Assembly: GCF_900107205.1 (NCBI RefSeq)
Contig: NZ_FNPC01000006.1
Coordinates: 124,001-188,000, forward strand
Direction of reading: 5' to 3'
DNA from: Halopenitus persicus
Lineage (GTDB): Archaea > Halobacteriota > Halobacteria > Halobacteriales > Haloferacaceae
Length of the DNA stretch: 64,000 bases
Under the pieces are notes generated by a model. That model was not told the DNA's origin, did no database searches, and worked only from the letters and a program-made list of their open reading frames with translations. A program made the position numbers and the translations under genes. Shown piece by piece: positions 26,073-34,864 of this stretch. The first letter of the stretch is position 1, and each line of letters begins with the position of its first letter.

Positions 26073-26882
26073 CTACGCGGAGAGTTCGAGCGGCGTCGCC
26101 TCCGCCCACCGCGGCTCGAACCGCTCGCGAACGTCGGCCGCGAACTCGGGATCGGTCAGGTCGATCATCGCGAACGGCTCCGCCGCCGCGAGCGGATTGG
26201 GCACCTCGAGACACACCTCGACGCCGTCGAAGAGGTTGAACGCGCCCTCGATTCCCTCGACCGTCCGAGCCGTGAACGCCTCGCGGTCGGCCAGCCGATC
26301 GGCGTATCGACGACGGACGCGACCCGGGAGCCGGTCGACGATCTCCGGGGACAGGAGGACGCGCGTCTCGACGCCCCGACCGAGCGCCTCGACGATCGCG
26401 TCCATCACGCGTTCGCCGACGGCCCCCAGATCGAGCCCGGCTGCGGGCGTGTCGGCGACGATCACGATCCGGTCGGTCGCGGCGGCGATGCGCTGGAGGA
26501 GGAGGTCGATCGTCTCCTCGGTGCCGACCGCGGCCGTCCAGAACCGGTCCTCGACCCCGTCCTCGGCCTCGAGTTCGGCCGAGAGCGTGTCGACGACGGA
26601 CTCGTACTGCGCCATCCGCTCGTCGAACTCCCGGCGCTTCGTCGCGAGGAGCCGGTCCAGCGCCGCGTCCGGATCGACCGCGACGTACTTTTTGGGCCGG
26701 TTCTCGGTCCGGCTGCGAATCAGATCGTGGTCCTCCAGGCCGTTGAGGACGTCGTAGATCCGACCCATCGGGACGTCGCTCGTTCGGGAGAGTTCCTTTG
26801 CGGTCGTCGGCCCGGTTCCCAACAGCGCGCGATAGGCCCGCGCCTCGTACTCCGATAGTCCCAGATCGCGAAGGCTCGCCAT
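26073..26882 (-). CDS. TrmB family transcriptional regulator
   Basis: 269 residues from ATG 26882, just before L-R-D-L-G-L-S-E-Y-E-A-R-A-Y-R-A-L, the opening of the TrmB winged helix. The recognition helix includes D-V-P-M-G-R-I-Y-D-V-L-N-G-L. A coiled stretch follows, then a C-terminal domain with T-E-E-T-I-D-L-L-L-Q-R and R-V-L-L-S-P-E, resembling the phospholipase-D-like ligand domain of TrmB proteins that often sense sugars. It converges with mptA, 9 bases between stops. The target genes are unknown. Confidence 0.88.
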   Translation of the reverse strand: MASLRDLGLSEYEARAYRALLGTGPTTAKELSRTSDVPMGRIYDVLNGLEDHDLIRSRTENRPKKYVAVDPDAALDRLLATKRREFDERMAQYESVVDTLSAELEAEDGVEDRFWTAAVGTEETIDLLLQRIAAATDRIVIVADTPAAGLDLGAVGERVMDAIVEALGRGVETRVLLSPEIVDRLPGRVRRRYADRLADREAFTARTVEGIEGAFNLFDGVEVCLEVPNPLAAAEPFAMIDLTDPEFAADVRERFEPRWAEATPLELSA

Positions 26883-26958
26883 AGTCCCGTTCCACACGCG
26901 GGTGGTATAAACGCGGCGGCGGTTCACGACCCCACCGCCACAAGACGCCGTGAACGAC

Positions 26959-28614
26959 CTACTCGAGCAGCGCCGAGACGCGCTCCAACAACTCGTCGGG
27001 CGTTCCCGCGGGATCGGAGCGGTCGTCGGCGACGCCGACGATCGCCTCGCCCGCGTTCGGCGTCCACGGAGTGGGCACGGTCTCGCGATGCGCGTTCGCC
27101 ACGACGACCTTTTCGTGGTCGGCCACCCGCCAGGCCGCGCGGTGGAGGTCGGTTCCCGGTTCGGTGCCGACGAAGACCGCCGGCGTGCCGTGACACAGCC
27201 GCGCGGTCAGGCTGCCGTAGCTCGCCAGCTGGACGCCGTACCGGTCGGTCGCGCCGGCGAAGGCGGCCGCCGTCTCGCGCGCGACGTCGACGTATCGGTC
27301 GGTGCCGGTCGCGACGCCGAGATCCAGCAGCGCGGTGGCGGCCTCGACGTTCGTGTCGAGCGGCCGGAAGGGGTGGTCGAGCAGCCCGGCGCCGTCACGC
27401 GGCCCGTCGAGGAACGACCCCTCGACGAACAGCGTCTCGATGGCCCGGTCCGCGACCGTTCGCGCCAGGTCGATCCCCTCGCCGAGGACGCCCTGTGCCC
27501 GGGTGAACGCGGCGACGACGCGGGCGAGGTCCTCGAGGACGTCGGTCTCGCCGCCCGGCTCCTCGGCGAGGAACCGGGTCACCTCGCCCGTCGAGGCGTC
27601 GACGAGCTCGCGTTCGAGGGTTCCGAGGATCCGCTCGGCGTACTCGCGGGCGCGGTCGTCGTCGGTGTAGGCGGCGTGCGTCAACAGCGCGTCGGCGGCG
27701 AGCGCGTTCCCGCCCGCGAGGACGGTGTGGTCCCGGCGGGGAGCGGTCATCCCGGCCCGACCGTCGGCGTCGCGGGCGTAGTAGGCGCGCCCCTCGCCCG
27801 GACCGATCGACCCGCCGACGCCGATGCCGGTCCAGAGATCGTCGGTGAGGAACCCGACCGCCTCGCGGGCGATCTCCTCGTAGGCGGCGTCGCCCGTGTG
27901 GAGGTAGGCGTTCGCGAACGCCCGCGTCAGCGCGGCGTTCGTGTCGATCGGCTTCTCGTGGTGGACGTCGCTCCAGTCGCGGGTCCCGGCGTACCGAAAG
28001 AAGCCGCCAGCGACGTCGTCCCGGAGGTTCGTCGATATCGCATCGAGGGTCCGCAGCGCCTGCGACTGCTCGCGCTTGAGCGCGAACTCGACGGTTCGGG
28101 GCAGCGGGAACTTGGCGTCGTCGCCCCAGCCGGCGTGGTCGGCGTCGAACTGGACCTCGAGCTGGCCGGCGAGGTGCTCCTCGATCGCCCGGGTGACCTC
28201 GCCGGACGGCGGGAGGTCGCCGGCGAGCGCTCGCGGGACGCGCCCGGCCGCGGCGCCGTCCTCGGCCCACCGGTCGCGAACCGACTCGAGCACCTGCCGC
28301 ATCCCGTCGGGGCCGAGGTAGCCGGCGCCGGTGAGCAGCTCCCCGTCCGGCGTGAGGAAGACGGTCGAGGGGAACCCGCCCATGTTGTACCGCTCGCGGA
28401 TCCGGGGCCAGCGGTCGACGTCGACCCGGATCGGAACGAACGACTCGTTGATGTTGGCGGCGATCCGCGGCTCGCCGTACGTCTTCGCGTCCATCTCGTG
28501 ACAGCCGTCACACCACGTCGCGGTGAGCGCGAGCAGCACCGGGCGGTCGGTCTCGGCGGCCGCGGCGAAGGCGTCCGGGCCCCACTCGCGCCACTCGACG
28601 TGCGTCTCGGTCAT
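26959..28614 (-). CDS. Thioredoxin-domain / glycosidase-like protein (YyaL, DUF255)
   Basis: 551 residues. The N-terminal 130 are a thioredoxin fold with A-T-W-C-D-G-C-H-E-M-D (CxxC) and G-G-F-P-S-T-V-F (cis-proline). The rest is an (alpha/alpha) barrel-like domain with R-D-H-T-V-L-A-G-G-N-A-L and G-G-F-F-R-Y-A-G-T-R-D-W. That is the YyaL/SPATA20 layout. It is somewhat short for the family (often 650-750), with a compact middle region. The role is unknown; redox control or carbohydrate processing has been proposed for relatives. The start is set by M-T-E-T-H-V-E-W. Confidence 0.88.
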   Translation of the reverse strand: MTETHVEWREWGPDAFAAAAETDRPVLLALTATWCDGCHEMDAKTYGEPRIAANINESFVPIRVDVDRWPRIRERYNMGGFPSTVFLTPDGELLTGAGYLGPDGMRQVLESVRDRWAEDGAAAGRVPRALAGDLPPSGEVTRAIEEHLAGQLEVQFDADHAGWGDDAKFPLPRTVEFALKREQSQALRTLDAISTNLRDDVAGGFFRYAGTRDWSDVHHEKPIDTNAALTRAFANAYLHTGDAAYEEIAREAVGFLTDDLWTGIGVGGSIGPGEGRAYYARDADGRAGMTAPRRDHTVLAGGNALAADALLTHAAYTDDDRAREYAERILGTLERELVDASTGEVTRFLAEEPGGETDVLEDLARVVAAFTRAQGVLGEGIDLARTVADRAIETLFVEGSFLDGPRDGAGLLDHPFRPLDTNVEAATALLDLGVATGTDRYVDVARETAAAFAGATDRYGVQLASYGSLTARLCHGTPAVFVGTEPGTDLHRAAWRVADHEKVVVANAHRETVPTPWTPNAGEAIVGVADDRSDPAGTPDELLERVSALLE

Positions 28615-28732
28615 AGCAGGCGGTCGGGCGGCCGGGAGGGTAAGGGCTTCGAGACGGACGATGGGGTGGTGAAACTGGCGTCGGTAACGGACGTTATGGG
28701 TGAGAAACCGACGTCGTCGTCTCGAAGCGCCG

Positions 28733-29437
28733 CTAGAGATCGCGGAGGTCCTCGAGCGCGTCGTCGATGTCGCGGTCGGCGACGGCCAACGAGAAGCCGT
28801 CCGCACGCGCGAGGTCGTCGGCGTGGTCCCACAGGTCGTCCTCGTCGATCCCGTGGAGCACGACGGCGTTGGGAGTGGGCGTGACGACCCGGAGCGCGAC
28901 CAGCGGGGACTCCCCGCGCGTCACGTTCGTGAACACGAGCGCGCGGTTCGTCGACTGGCCGTAGAGGCGGTAGAACTCCTCGCTGGAGAGCCGGGAGATC
29001 GCCTGGATGGAGTTGATGACGGTGTGGCCGTAGATCCGGTCGCGGTCGCCCGCGACGATCTCGGTGGCGTCCATCGCGTCGTGGAACGTCGACAGCGGGA
29101 CGGCGGTCGTGTACTCCCGGAGATCGAGGACGACGTCGCTCTCGAAGCCCGCGGAGATGACGCGCGCGTACTGTCGGAGCCGGTCGCCGCCGCGGTCGGC
29201 GTCGATCGCGATCAGCGCCTCGACGGTCCGCCGGACGACCCCGATCCCCGGGCTCTCGCGGCGGCCGCTCTCGTAATCGGAGACCACGGAGGAGGAGACG
29301 CCGAGCTGGCCGGCCAGCTCGGTCTGTGAGACGTCGAAGTCCGTGCGCCACTTGCGAAGGGTCGCGCCCGGATCGTCGCTGAGGGTGATCTCGCCGGCGA
29401 TCCGCCGCGCCAACTCCTCGCGCGCGCGCTGACTCAT
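28733..29437 (-). CDS. HTH (XRE-type) transcriptional regulator, COG1709-like
   Basis: 234 residues. Residues 25-75 are a Cro/C1-type helix-turn-helix (L-R-K-W-R-T-D-F-D-V-S-Q-T-E-L-A-G-Q-L-G-V-S), then S-V-V-S-D-Y-E-S-G-R-R-E-S-P-G. The C-terminal part, with V-V-L-D-L-R-E-Y-T and F-T-N-V-T-R-G-E-S-P-L-V-A-L-R, matches a predicted archaeal regulator group (COG1709). ATG 29437 was chosen as the codon before S-Q-R-A-R-E-E-L; frames upstream are not family-like. Targets are unknown. Confidence 0.85.
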   Translation of the reverse strand: MSQRAREELARRIAGEITLSDDPGATLRKWRTDFDVSQTELAGQLGVSSSVVSDYESGRRESPGIGVVRRTVEALIAIDADRGGDRLRQYARVISAGFESDVVLDLREYTTAVPLSTFHDAMDATEIVAGDRDRIYGHTVINSIQAISRLSSEEFYRLYGQSTNRALVFTNVTRGESPLVALRVVTPTPNAVVLHGIDEDDLWDHADDLARADGFSLAVADRDIDDALEDLRDL

Positions 29438-29546
29438 CGTCACCACGTCCGGCCGAGCCGCCCAAAAGGGTATCGAAACCGGGGTTCGGCGATCGTCGAT
29501 ATCCCGCGGCCGAAACCGTGAGAAGGGCGGCCGCTCGAGGCAGCGT

Positions 29547-30122
29547 ATGGAGATCCGACCGTACGATCCCGACGACCCGGACGACGTCGCGGCGCTGTGG
29601 AACCACAAGCAGGCCTTCGAACGCGGGCTCGGCGAGGGGACCGGCGGCGAGGGGAAGGCGGCCACTTATAAGGCGAAACTCACCGAGTCCTACCGGTCGG
29701 AATGGCTCGACTGGGTCGACCGGTGCGTCGCGGCCGACGAGCGGTGCGTGACGGTCGCGGCCGTCGGCGATGACGACCGGAACGACGCCGTCGCCGATGA
29801 TGCCTTCGACACCGCCGCCGACGATGCCTCCGACACCGCCGCCGAGGACGGCGGGATCGTCGGCTACGTCTTCGTGCTCCCGGAGTCACATCGGTTCATC
29901 TGGGACGCGGCGGTGTTGAACGAGCTCTTCGTTGCGCCGACGTACCGCGGCACCGGCGTCGCCGACGATCTGATGGACGCCGCGCTGGCGTTGGCGGCCG
30001 ACCAGAACCTGCCGATCGACCGACTCGTTCTCGACGTCGACGCCGACAACGAACGGGCGCGCCGGTTCTACGACCGGTACGGGTTCGAGGAGTGGGGCGA
30101 TCTGGTGGCGCGGCCGGTGTGA
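29547..30122 (+). CDS. GNAT family N-acetyltransferase
   Basis: 191 residues. N-terminal I-R-P-Y-D-P-D-D-P-D-D-V-A-A-L-W and the acetyl-CoA-binding A motif V-A-P-T-Y-R-G-T-G-V-A-D-D-L-M show the GNAT fold; D-V-D-A-D-N-E-R-A-R-R-F-Y-D-R-Y-G-F is the usual end. An acidic insert with repeats (D-A-F-D-T-A-A-D-D-A-S-D-T-A-A) splits the domain at about residues 80-100. The acetyl acceptor cannot be told. Confidence 0.9.
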   Translation: MEIRPYDPDDPDDVAALWNHKQAFERGLGEGTGGEGKAATYKAKLTESYRSEWLDWVDRCVAADERCVTVAAVGDDDRNDAVADDAFDTAADDASDTAAEDGGIVGYVFVLPESHRFIWDAAVLNELFVAPTYRGTGVADDLMDAALALAADQNLPIDRLVLDVDADNERARRFYDRYGFEEWGDLVARPV

Positions 30123-30165
30123 GGACCACGACCGAGTGGCTGCTCGGCTCCGCTACACCGTGAGG

Positions 30166-30777
30166 TCACAGTATCTCGGTCCCGCCGTCCGTCGCGGTTC
30201 GCCACTCGTCCCGGCTGATCGTGTAGCGGACGCGGTCGTGGACGCTCCCGTCGGGGAACGGCAGGTCGTTCCGCAGCCGGCCCTCCCGGCGGCCGCCGAA
30301 CCGGTCCACGTATCGCTCGATCGCCCGCCGTGCCGGGTCGTTCTCCGGATGGTGCGAGACGGCCACAAGCTCCAGATCGAGTCGGTCGAAGGCGAGTTCG
30401 AGCAGCGCCGCGGCGCGCTCGCCCGCGTAGCCGCGGCCCTGGAACCGCTCACGAAGCCAGATCCCGGGTTCGGCGAGCCGCCGGTCCCAGTCGATCCGGA
30501 GGTCGGTACACCCCGCGATCGCGCCCGCACCGTCCTCTCCGTCCGCGGGGCGGATCACGTAGGTCGCGGCCTCCCGTTGCTCCCAGGTCGACCGGCTTCG
30601 GTCGAGAAACGCCGCGGTCTCGTCGATCGTCTCGTGGGGATCCCAGGCCACGTAGGCGGTGACGGTCTCGATCCCGGGATCGGACGAACAGATCCGATAC
30701 AGCTCGCGCAGGTCGACCCGGTCCGACCACAGCGGCGTGAGCCGGAGGCGGTCGGTCGCGATCCGCTCGGGGAACAT
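30166..30777 (-). CDS. GNAT family N-acetyltransferase, RimJ/RimL type
   Basis: 203 residues from ATG 30777 (M-F-P-E-R-I-A-T-D-R-L-R-L). The opening T-D-R-L-R-L-T-P-L and the later R-F-Q-G-R-G-Y-A-G-E-R-A-A acetyl-CoA loop place it near RimJ/RimL enzymes that acetylate protein N-termini or small molecules. V-S-H-H-P-E-N-D-P-A-R-R-A-I-E-R-Y precedes the C-terminus. It converges with the other GNAT gene, 43 bases between stops, but the two are not close relatives. Confidence 0.9.
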   Translation of the reverse strand: MFPERIATDRLRLTPLWSDRVDLRELYRICSSDPGIETVTAYVAWDPHETIDETAAFLDRSRSTWEQREAATYVIRPADGEDGAGAIAGCTDLRIDWDRRLAEPGIWLRERFQGRGYAGERAAALLELAFDRLDLELVAVSHHPENDPARRAIERYVDRFGGRREGRLRNDLPFPDGSVHDRVRYTISRDEWRTATDGGTEIL

Positions 30778-30926
30778 ACCGTCTCCATCGCCGCCAGGGT
30801 TTAAAAGAGATCGCGGGTGGACGGCGCGATCGACCGGGTCACGGGTCAATCGTCCAACCGTTCACGGCGGTGAACGGTGCGAACGGAGTCGAGCGTTTAT
30901 GTGTGGCCGTCCCGTCCCCTCGCCCG

Positions 30927-32468
30927 ATGAGGGTTCGTGTCGCCGCGATCGCGGTCTGTCTCGCGGTCGCGGTGGGAGTCGGGGGGCTCGGGACCGTTGC
31001 GGTCGCCGGGGCGGACGCGGCCGCGCCGGCGACCGCGACGGACAGCACGGCGAACGGAATCCATACCGATACCCGCCTCCCGCAGGTCTCCGACGACGAA
31101 CCGACGACCGAGAACGGAACGGAGACCGGGAACGGCACCGAAACCGGGACCGGGAACGGCACCGAAACCGGGACCGGGAACGGCACCGAAACCGGGACCG
31201 GGAACGGCACCGAAACCGGGACCGGAGCCACGACCGATGACGACGCGACGAACGGGACGGCAGGAACTGACGGGGGGGCCGGGTTCGGAGCCAGCCTGAG
31301 CGGCTTCGTGCAGTCGACGTCGGCCGGGATCGGGACGACGGTCGACCAGGAGATGTGGGAGGCGAGCGTCGGCGAGTCGGTGAGCGACGAGGAGGGGCTC
31401 GACCGGGCGACCGAGCTGGCCGAGCGGGTCCGGTCGATCCACGCGGAGCGTCGAGCGCTCGCGCGGAACCGCTCGAACGGAACCGTCGACCCGACCCGAT
31501 ATCGCGCCGCCGACCGGCGGCTCGAGGCCCGGCTCGAGGCGACGCGCGCGGCAGCCGAGTCGGCACGCGAGGTGACCCCGGCCGACTCCGACTCAAGCCG
31601 TGCGTTCGCGGCGGTCGAGAACGCCGCCGCGGTCGCCGTCGCCCGGGGACCGCCGGAGGTGCCCGGGAGCGGCAACGGACCGCCGGATGGCGTGCCCGGG
31701 AACGCGACCGGCCCCGGCAACGCCACCGGACCCGGCAACGCCGGCCAACCGCCCGGCGCGGGCGGCGGGCCGCCACGGAACGCGACCGGACGACCGGACG
31801 AAGTGCCCGGAAACGGAGCCGCAACCCCGTGGGATGGGCCGATCCTGCCCGACACCGGCGGTTCGGACGTCGAGGCTCCGGGGAACGCGAACGTGGACGA
31901 TGAAAACGAAAGCGACGGCGGAGCCGACGGAAGCGGACCGCCGGGGAACGCCGGAAACTCCGGAAACTCCGGAGGGGCCGAATCACCCGGGAGCGAACGC
32001 GGCAACGGCGGCGGACCCGGATCCGACCGCGGGGAGCCGGGGAACGACGAGCCGGAAAGCGATACCGGACCGGGATCCGGCGCCGACGGAGATGACGGAC
32101 CCGGCAACGACGACGCACCCGGGAGCGGCAACGGACCGGGTGACGGTTCCGAGGACGGGACCGGCAACGCGCCGGCCGATCCGGGGTCGGACGACGGCGG
32201 CGAAAGTTCCGGCAGCTCCGAGACGGGGAATTCCGGAAACGACGACCCCGGAAACGACGGCGCCGGAAACGGCGGATCCGGAACCGGCGCAAGCGACGGG
32301 GAGAACTCGGGCGGGCAAGCACCGTCGGACGGCGGATCCGGAACCGGTTCCGGAAACGACGGGAACGACGCCACTGACGGGACCGGCCCCGAAAACGGCG
32401 GATCGGGCGGCGAGCCCGGAAACGGCGGTCCGCCGGAGGATCGGCCCCACGTCGCCGCGTTGGAGTGA
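30927..32468 (+). CDS. Secreted, glycine/asparagine-rich repeat protein with sequon array
   Basis: 513 residues. ATG 30927 opens a clear Sec signal (M-R-V-R-V-A-A-I-A-V-C-L-A-V-A-V-G-V). Next is a run of N-G-T-E-T-G-T-G units, each holding an N-G-T glycosylation sequon. A helical segment of about 100 residues rich in R/E/A follows (D-R-A-T-E-L-A-E-R-V-R-S-I-H-A-E-R-R-A). The last 280 residues are disordered, built from P-G-N, G-S-G-N-G and D-D-G motifs with more N-A-T sequons. No C-terminal membrane anchor or PGF-CTERM tail is seen. A secreted or cell-surface glycoprotein is likely; the role is unknown. Confidence 0.75.
   Translation: MRVRVAAIAVCLAVAVGVGGLGTVAVAGADAAAPATATDSTANGIHTDTRLPQVSDDEPTTENGTETGNGTETGTGNGTETGTGNGTETGTGNGTETGTGATTDDDATNGTAGTDGGAGFGASLSGFVQSTSAGIGTTVDQEMWEASVGESVSDEEGLDRATELAERVRSIHAERRALARNRSNGTVDPTRYRAADRRLEARLEATRAAAESAREVTPADSDSSRAFAAVENAAAVAVARGPPEVPGSGNGPPDGVPGNATGPGNATGPGNAGQPPGAGGGPPRNATGRPDEVPGNGAATPWDGPILPDTGGSDVEAPGNANVDDENESDGGADGSGPPGNAGNSGNSGGAESPGSERGNGGGPGSDRGEPGNDEPESDTGPGSGADGDDGPGNDDAPGSGNGPGDGSEDGTGNAPADPGSDDGGESSGSSETGNSGNDDPGNDGAGNGGSGTGASDGENSGGQAPSDGGSGTGSGNDGNDATDGTGPENGGSGGEPGNGGPPEDRPHVAALE
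31132..31227 (+). repeat. 24-base coding tandem repeat (NGTETGTG)
   Basis: Four 24-base units, AACGGCACCGAAACCGGGAC plus four bases, run almost unchanged, with a shorter unit before them. The period is a multiple of three, so the frame is kept. Each unit encodes one N-G-T sequon. Near identity at third positions points to recent copying. Confidence 0.85.
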
Positions 32469-32579
32469 CCGTCGGTCGGCGACGCCCGCCGCGGGAAAAC
32501 CGCTCCCGGTCGCTCACGAGGCGTCGGCCACCTCGGTCCGGAACGCAATCTATTCGGCCGTCGACGGCCGATGCGACGT

Positions 32580-34412
32580 ATGACCGACTACTTCGAGGTT
32601 CACGAGCGGGACGGCGCCGCCCGCCTCGGCGAGCTCCGGCTCGCGGACCCCGTCCGGACGCCGGCCAGGGCGGACTCGTTTCTGGAGGATGCCGGCAGCC
32701 TCTGGGCGGCCGACCGTCCGGTGCCCGATGGCGACGAGAGCGCGCTGACGGTGCTCCCACACCGCGGGTTTCCGGCCGGCACCCGCCAGGAGGTCCGGGA
32801 CGCGTTTCGGGTCGACCACCCCGACGTCGAGTTCCCCAGCGCGGCGGTCGCCAGCGCCGCCGACCCGGTCGACGCCGGCGCCGACGCGTACGTCATCTCG
32901 GAGGCGCCCGCGCTCGTCGGACACGCGCAGGCGTTCGTCGAGGCGATGGTGCGCATCAAGCGGTCGCTCCCGGCGGATACCGCCGTGCTGCTGTCCGGGG
33001 TCGCGACGCCGTTGAACGTCGCGACGCTCGCGTACGCCGGCGTCGACCTCGTCGACGGGACGCTCGCGCGCGTGAAGGGCTCGCAGGGGAAGTACCTGAC
33101 CGCGGACGGCGAGCACTTCCTCGAGGACCTCTCGGAGCTGCCGTGTGCGTGTCCGGCGTGTGCGGGTCCCCGCGAGGAGTTCACCCGCGAGGACTGTGAG
33201 GAGCACAACCTGAACGCGCTCGACGCCGAGCTGCGGCGGATTCGCCACCGGATCCACCGCGGCCGGCTGCGCGATTACATCGAGGGGCAGGCGCGTCACG
33301 ACCAGTGGCTCACCGCCACGTTCCGCCGGCTCGACGACGAGTGGGGATTCCTCGAACGGCGGACGCCGGTGATCCGCGATGCGGAGATCACCGCCGCCAG
33401 CGCCGAGACGCTGGACAGGGTCGAGATCCGGCGGTTCGCCGACCGGGTGACCAGCCGGTACCGCTCGCGGTTCGACGCGCCGCTGGTGCTCGTTCCCTGT
33501 TCGGCGACGAAGCCGTACAGCGACTCCCAGAGCCACCGACAGTTCCACGATGCGATCCAATGGCGGGGGCACATCGCCTCGATGACCTCGCCGATCGGGG
33601 TGGTGCCCCAGGAGCTCGAGACCACCTATCCGGCCCAGCACTACGACGCCGTGGTGACGGGCGACTGGTCGAGCGAGGAGATCGAGTTCGTCGCCGAGGT
33701 GCTCCGGCGGTACCTCGAGCGGAACGACTACCCCCGCGTGATCGCGCACGTGCCCGAGGACGGATACCGGGAGATCTGCGAGCGCGTGGCGGACGCGGTC
33801 GACGTGCCCTTCGAGTACACCTGCGGGGACCATCCGACGACCGACGACTCCCTGGCGGCGCTCGCGGCGGCGCTCGAGGGCGAGCCGGCCTACAGCAAGC
33901 GCGAACGCGAACACAACACGGTTCGGGCCCTCGCCGACTACCAGTTCGGCCCGGCGGGGAGCGGAGACCCGGCGGAAGGCGGACAACCGGCGGGTGACGG
34001 GGGTCCGATAAGTGACGAGGGCACGGACGCGGGACTCTTCGGCGACGACCTCCACACGACCGGCCGCTACCCGAAGCTGCAGGCGTGGTCGGGGCCGGCC
34101 GGGGACGCGGGGACGCAGCTGGCGACGATGGTGCCCCAGTACGGCGTCCTCTCGCTCACGCTCGCGGGCGCGCGGCGCTGGGTCGACAGCGACGTCCCGA
34201 CGAAGCGAGTCGAGATCGACGGCTTCGTCCCCCAGGGCTCGGTGCTCGCCCCCGGCGTCGTCGACGCCGACGACGCGATCCGCGTCGGCGACGAGGTCGT
34301 GGTCGAGGGACCGGCGGCGTTCGCGGTCGGCCGCGCCGAGATGCACGGCGCGGAGATGACCGACTCGACGCGCGGGATCGCGGTGACGGTCAGACACGCC
34401 GAGGAGCGGTGA
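32580..34412 (+). CDS. arcS: Archaeosine synthase (ArcS, TgtA2 family)
   Basis: 610 residues. It helps convert preQ0 in the D-loop of tRNA to archaeosine. The N-terminal part is a worn tRNA-guanine transglycosylase barrel with a zinc-site-like C-A-C-P-A-C at 189-194. The ArcS signature P-C-S-A-T-K-P-Y-S-D-S-Q-S-H is at 306-319. The C-terminal 75 residues are a PUA domain (R-W-V-D-S-D-V-P-T-K-R ... V-L-A-P-G-V). A D/G-rich insert at about 455-485 (G-S-G-D-P-A-E-G-G-Q-P-A-G-D) is lineage-specific. ATG 32580 is the start, M-T-D-Y-F-E-V-H. Confidence 0.95.
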   Translation: MTDYFEVHERDGAARLGELRLADPVRTPARADSFLEDAGSLWAADRPVPDGDESALTVLPHRGFPAGTRQEVRDAFRVDHPDVEFPSAAVASAADPVDAGADAYVISEAPALVGHAQAFVEAMVRIKRSLPADTAVLLSGVATPLNVATLAYAGVDLVDGTLARVKGSQGKYLTADGEHFLEDLSELPCACPACAGPREEFTREDCEEHNLNALDAELRRIRHRIHRGRLRDYIEGQARHDQWLTATFRRLDDEWGFLERRTPVIRDAEITAASAETLDRVEIRRFADRVTSRYRSRFDAPLVLVPCSATKPYSDSQSHRQFHDAIQWRGHIASMTSPIGVVPQELETTYPAQHYDAVVTGDWSSEEIEFVAEVLRRYLERNDYPRVIAHVPEDGYREICERVADAVDVPFEYTCGDHPTTDDSLAALAAALEGEPAYSKREREHNTVRALADYQFGPAGSGDPAEGGQPAGDGGPISDEGTDAGLFGDDLHTTGRYPKLQAWSGPAGDAGTQLATMVPQYGVLSLTLAGARRWVDSDVPTKRVEIDGFVPQGSVLAPGVVDADDAIRVGDEVVVEGPAAFAVGRAEMHGAEMTDSTRGIAVTVRHAEER

Positions 34413-34466
34413 CGTCCGCCTCGTGAGGAGCGGTGCCCCCGGCCTCAGCGTGACTGGAGGGGCGAA

Positions 34467-34790
34467 CTACCACGTCTCGATGCGGCCCTCGCGAACGTCC
34501 TCGAGACAGCCGGCACAGTCCGGATGGTCGGCGTCGAAGCAGGCCGGCGTCCCGTCCTCGGCGACCGGAACCGCCCGGGTCTCGGCATGTCGTCGGCAGA
34601 CGATCCGGGCGTTCCCGTCCGCGTCGGTCGGCAGGTCGAACCTGTCGGCCCCCGATCGGTCCGCCGCCGGATCGTCGGCTCCGGGGTCGGCGTCCTCGAC
34701 TCCCGACCGATAGGCGCGTCTCGCCGTCTCGAACTCCCGGCCGGCCCGCCTGAGTCCCCGGCGAAGCGCACGTTCGAGGCCGTCGTCCAT
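34467..34790 (-). CDS. Small haloarchaeal protein with two cysteine pairs (possibly DUF7091)
   Basis: 107 residues. A basic helix comes first (L-E-R-A-L-R-R-G-L-R-R-A-G-R-E-F-E-T-A-R), followed by D-L-P-T-D-A-D-G-N-A-R-I-V-C-R-R-H-A-E and A-C-F-D-A-D-H-P-D-C-A-G-C-L-E-D-V-R-E-G-R-I-E-T-W. The last part, C-x7-C-x2-C with histidines nearby, may bind a metal. It resembles a haloarchaeal family I remember as DUF7091. Its function is unknown. It converges with arcS. Confidence 0.75.
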   Translation of the reverse strand: MDDGLERALRRGLRRAGREFETARRAYRSGVEDADPGADDPAADRSGADRFDLPTDADGNARIVCRRHAETRAVPVAEDGTPACFDADHPDCAGCLEDVREGRIETW

Positions 34791-34864
34791 ACCGGCGAAT
34801 GGGGCGGCTGACCAATCAGTCTTCGGACGACCGGTCAATCAGCATTCGGACGGTCGGAACGTCA

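Noticed and set aside
26943-28884. Plus-strand frame of about 640 codons opposite the YyaL-like gene
   Set aside because: The minus-strand product has a thioredoxin site and family motifs; the plus frame does not.
31132-31227. Possible CRISPR array from regular 24-base units
   Set aside because: It is in frame inside a secreted-protein gene and has no spacers.
32550-34397. A long minus-strand frame opposite arcS
   Set aside because: ArcS signature and PUA domain on the plus strand leave no doubt; the opposite frame is a shadow.
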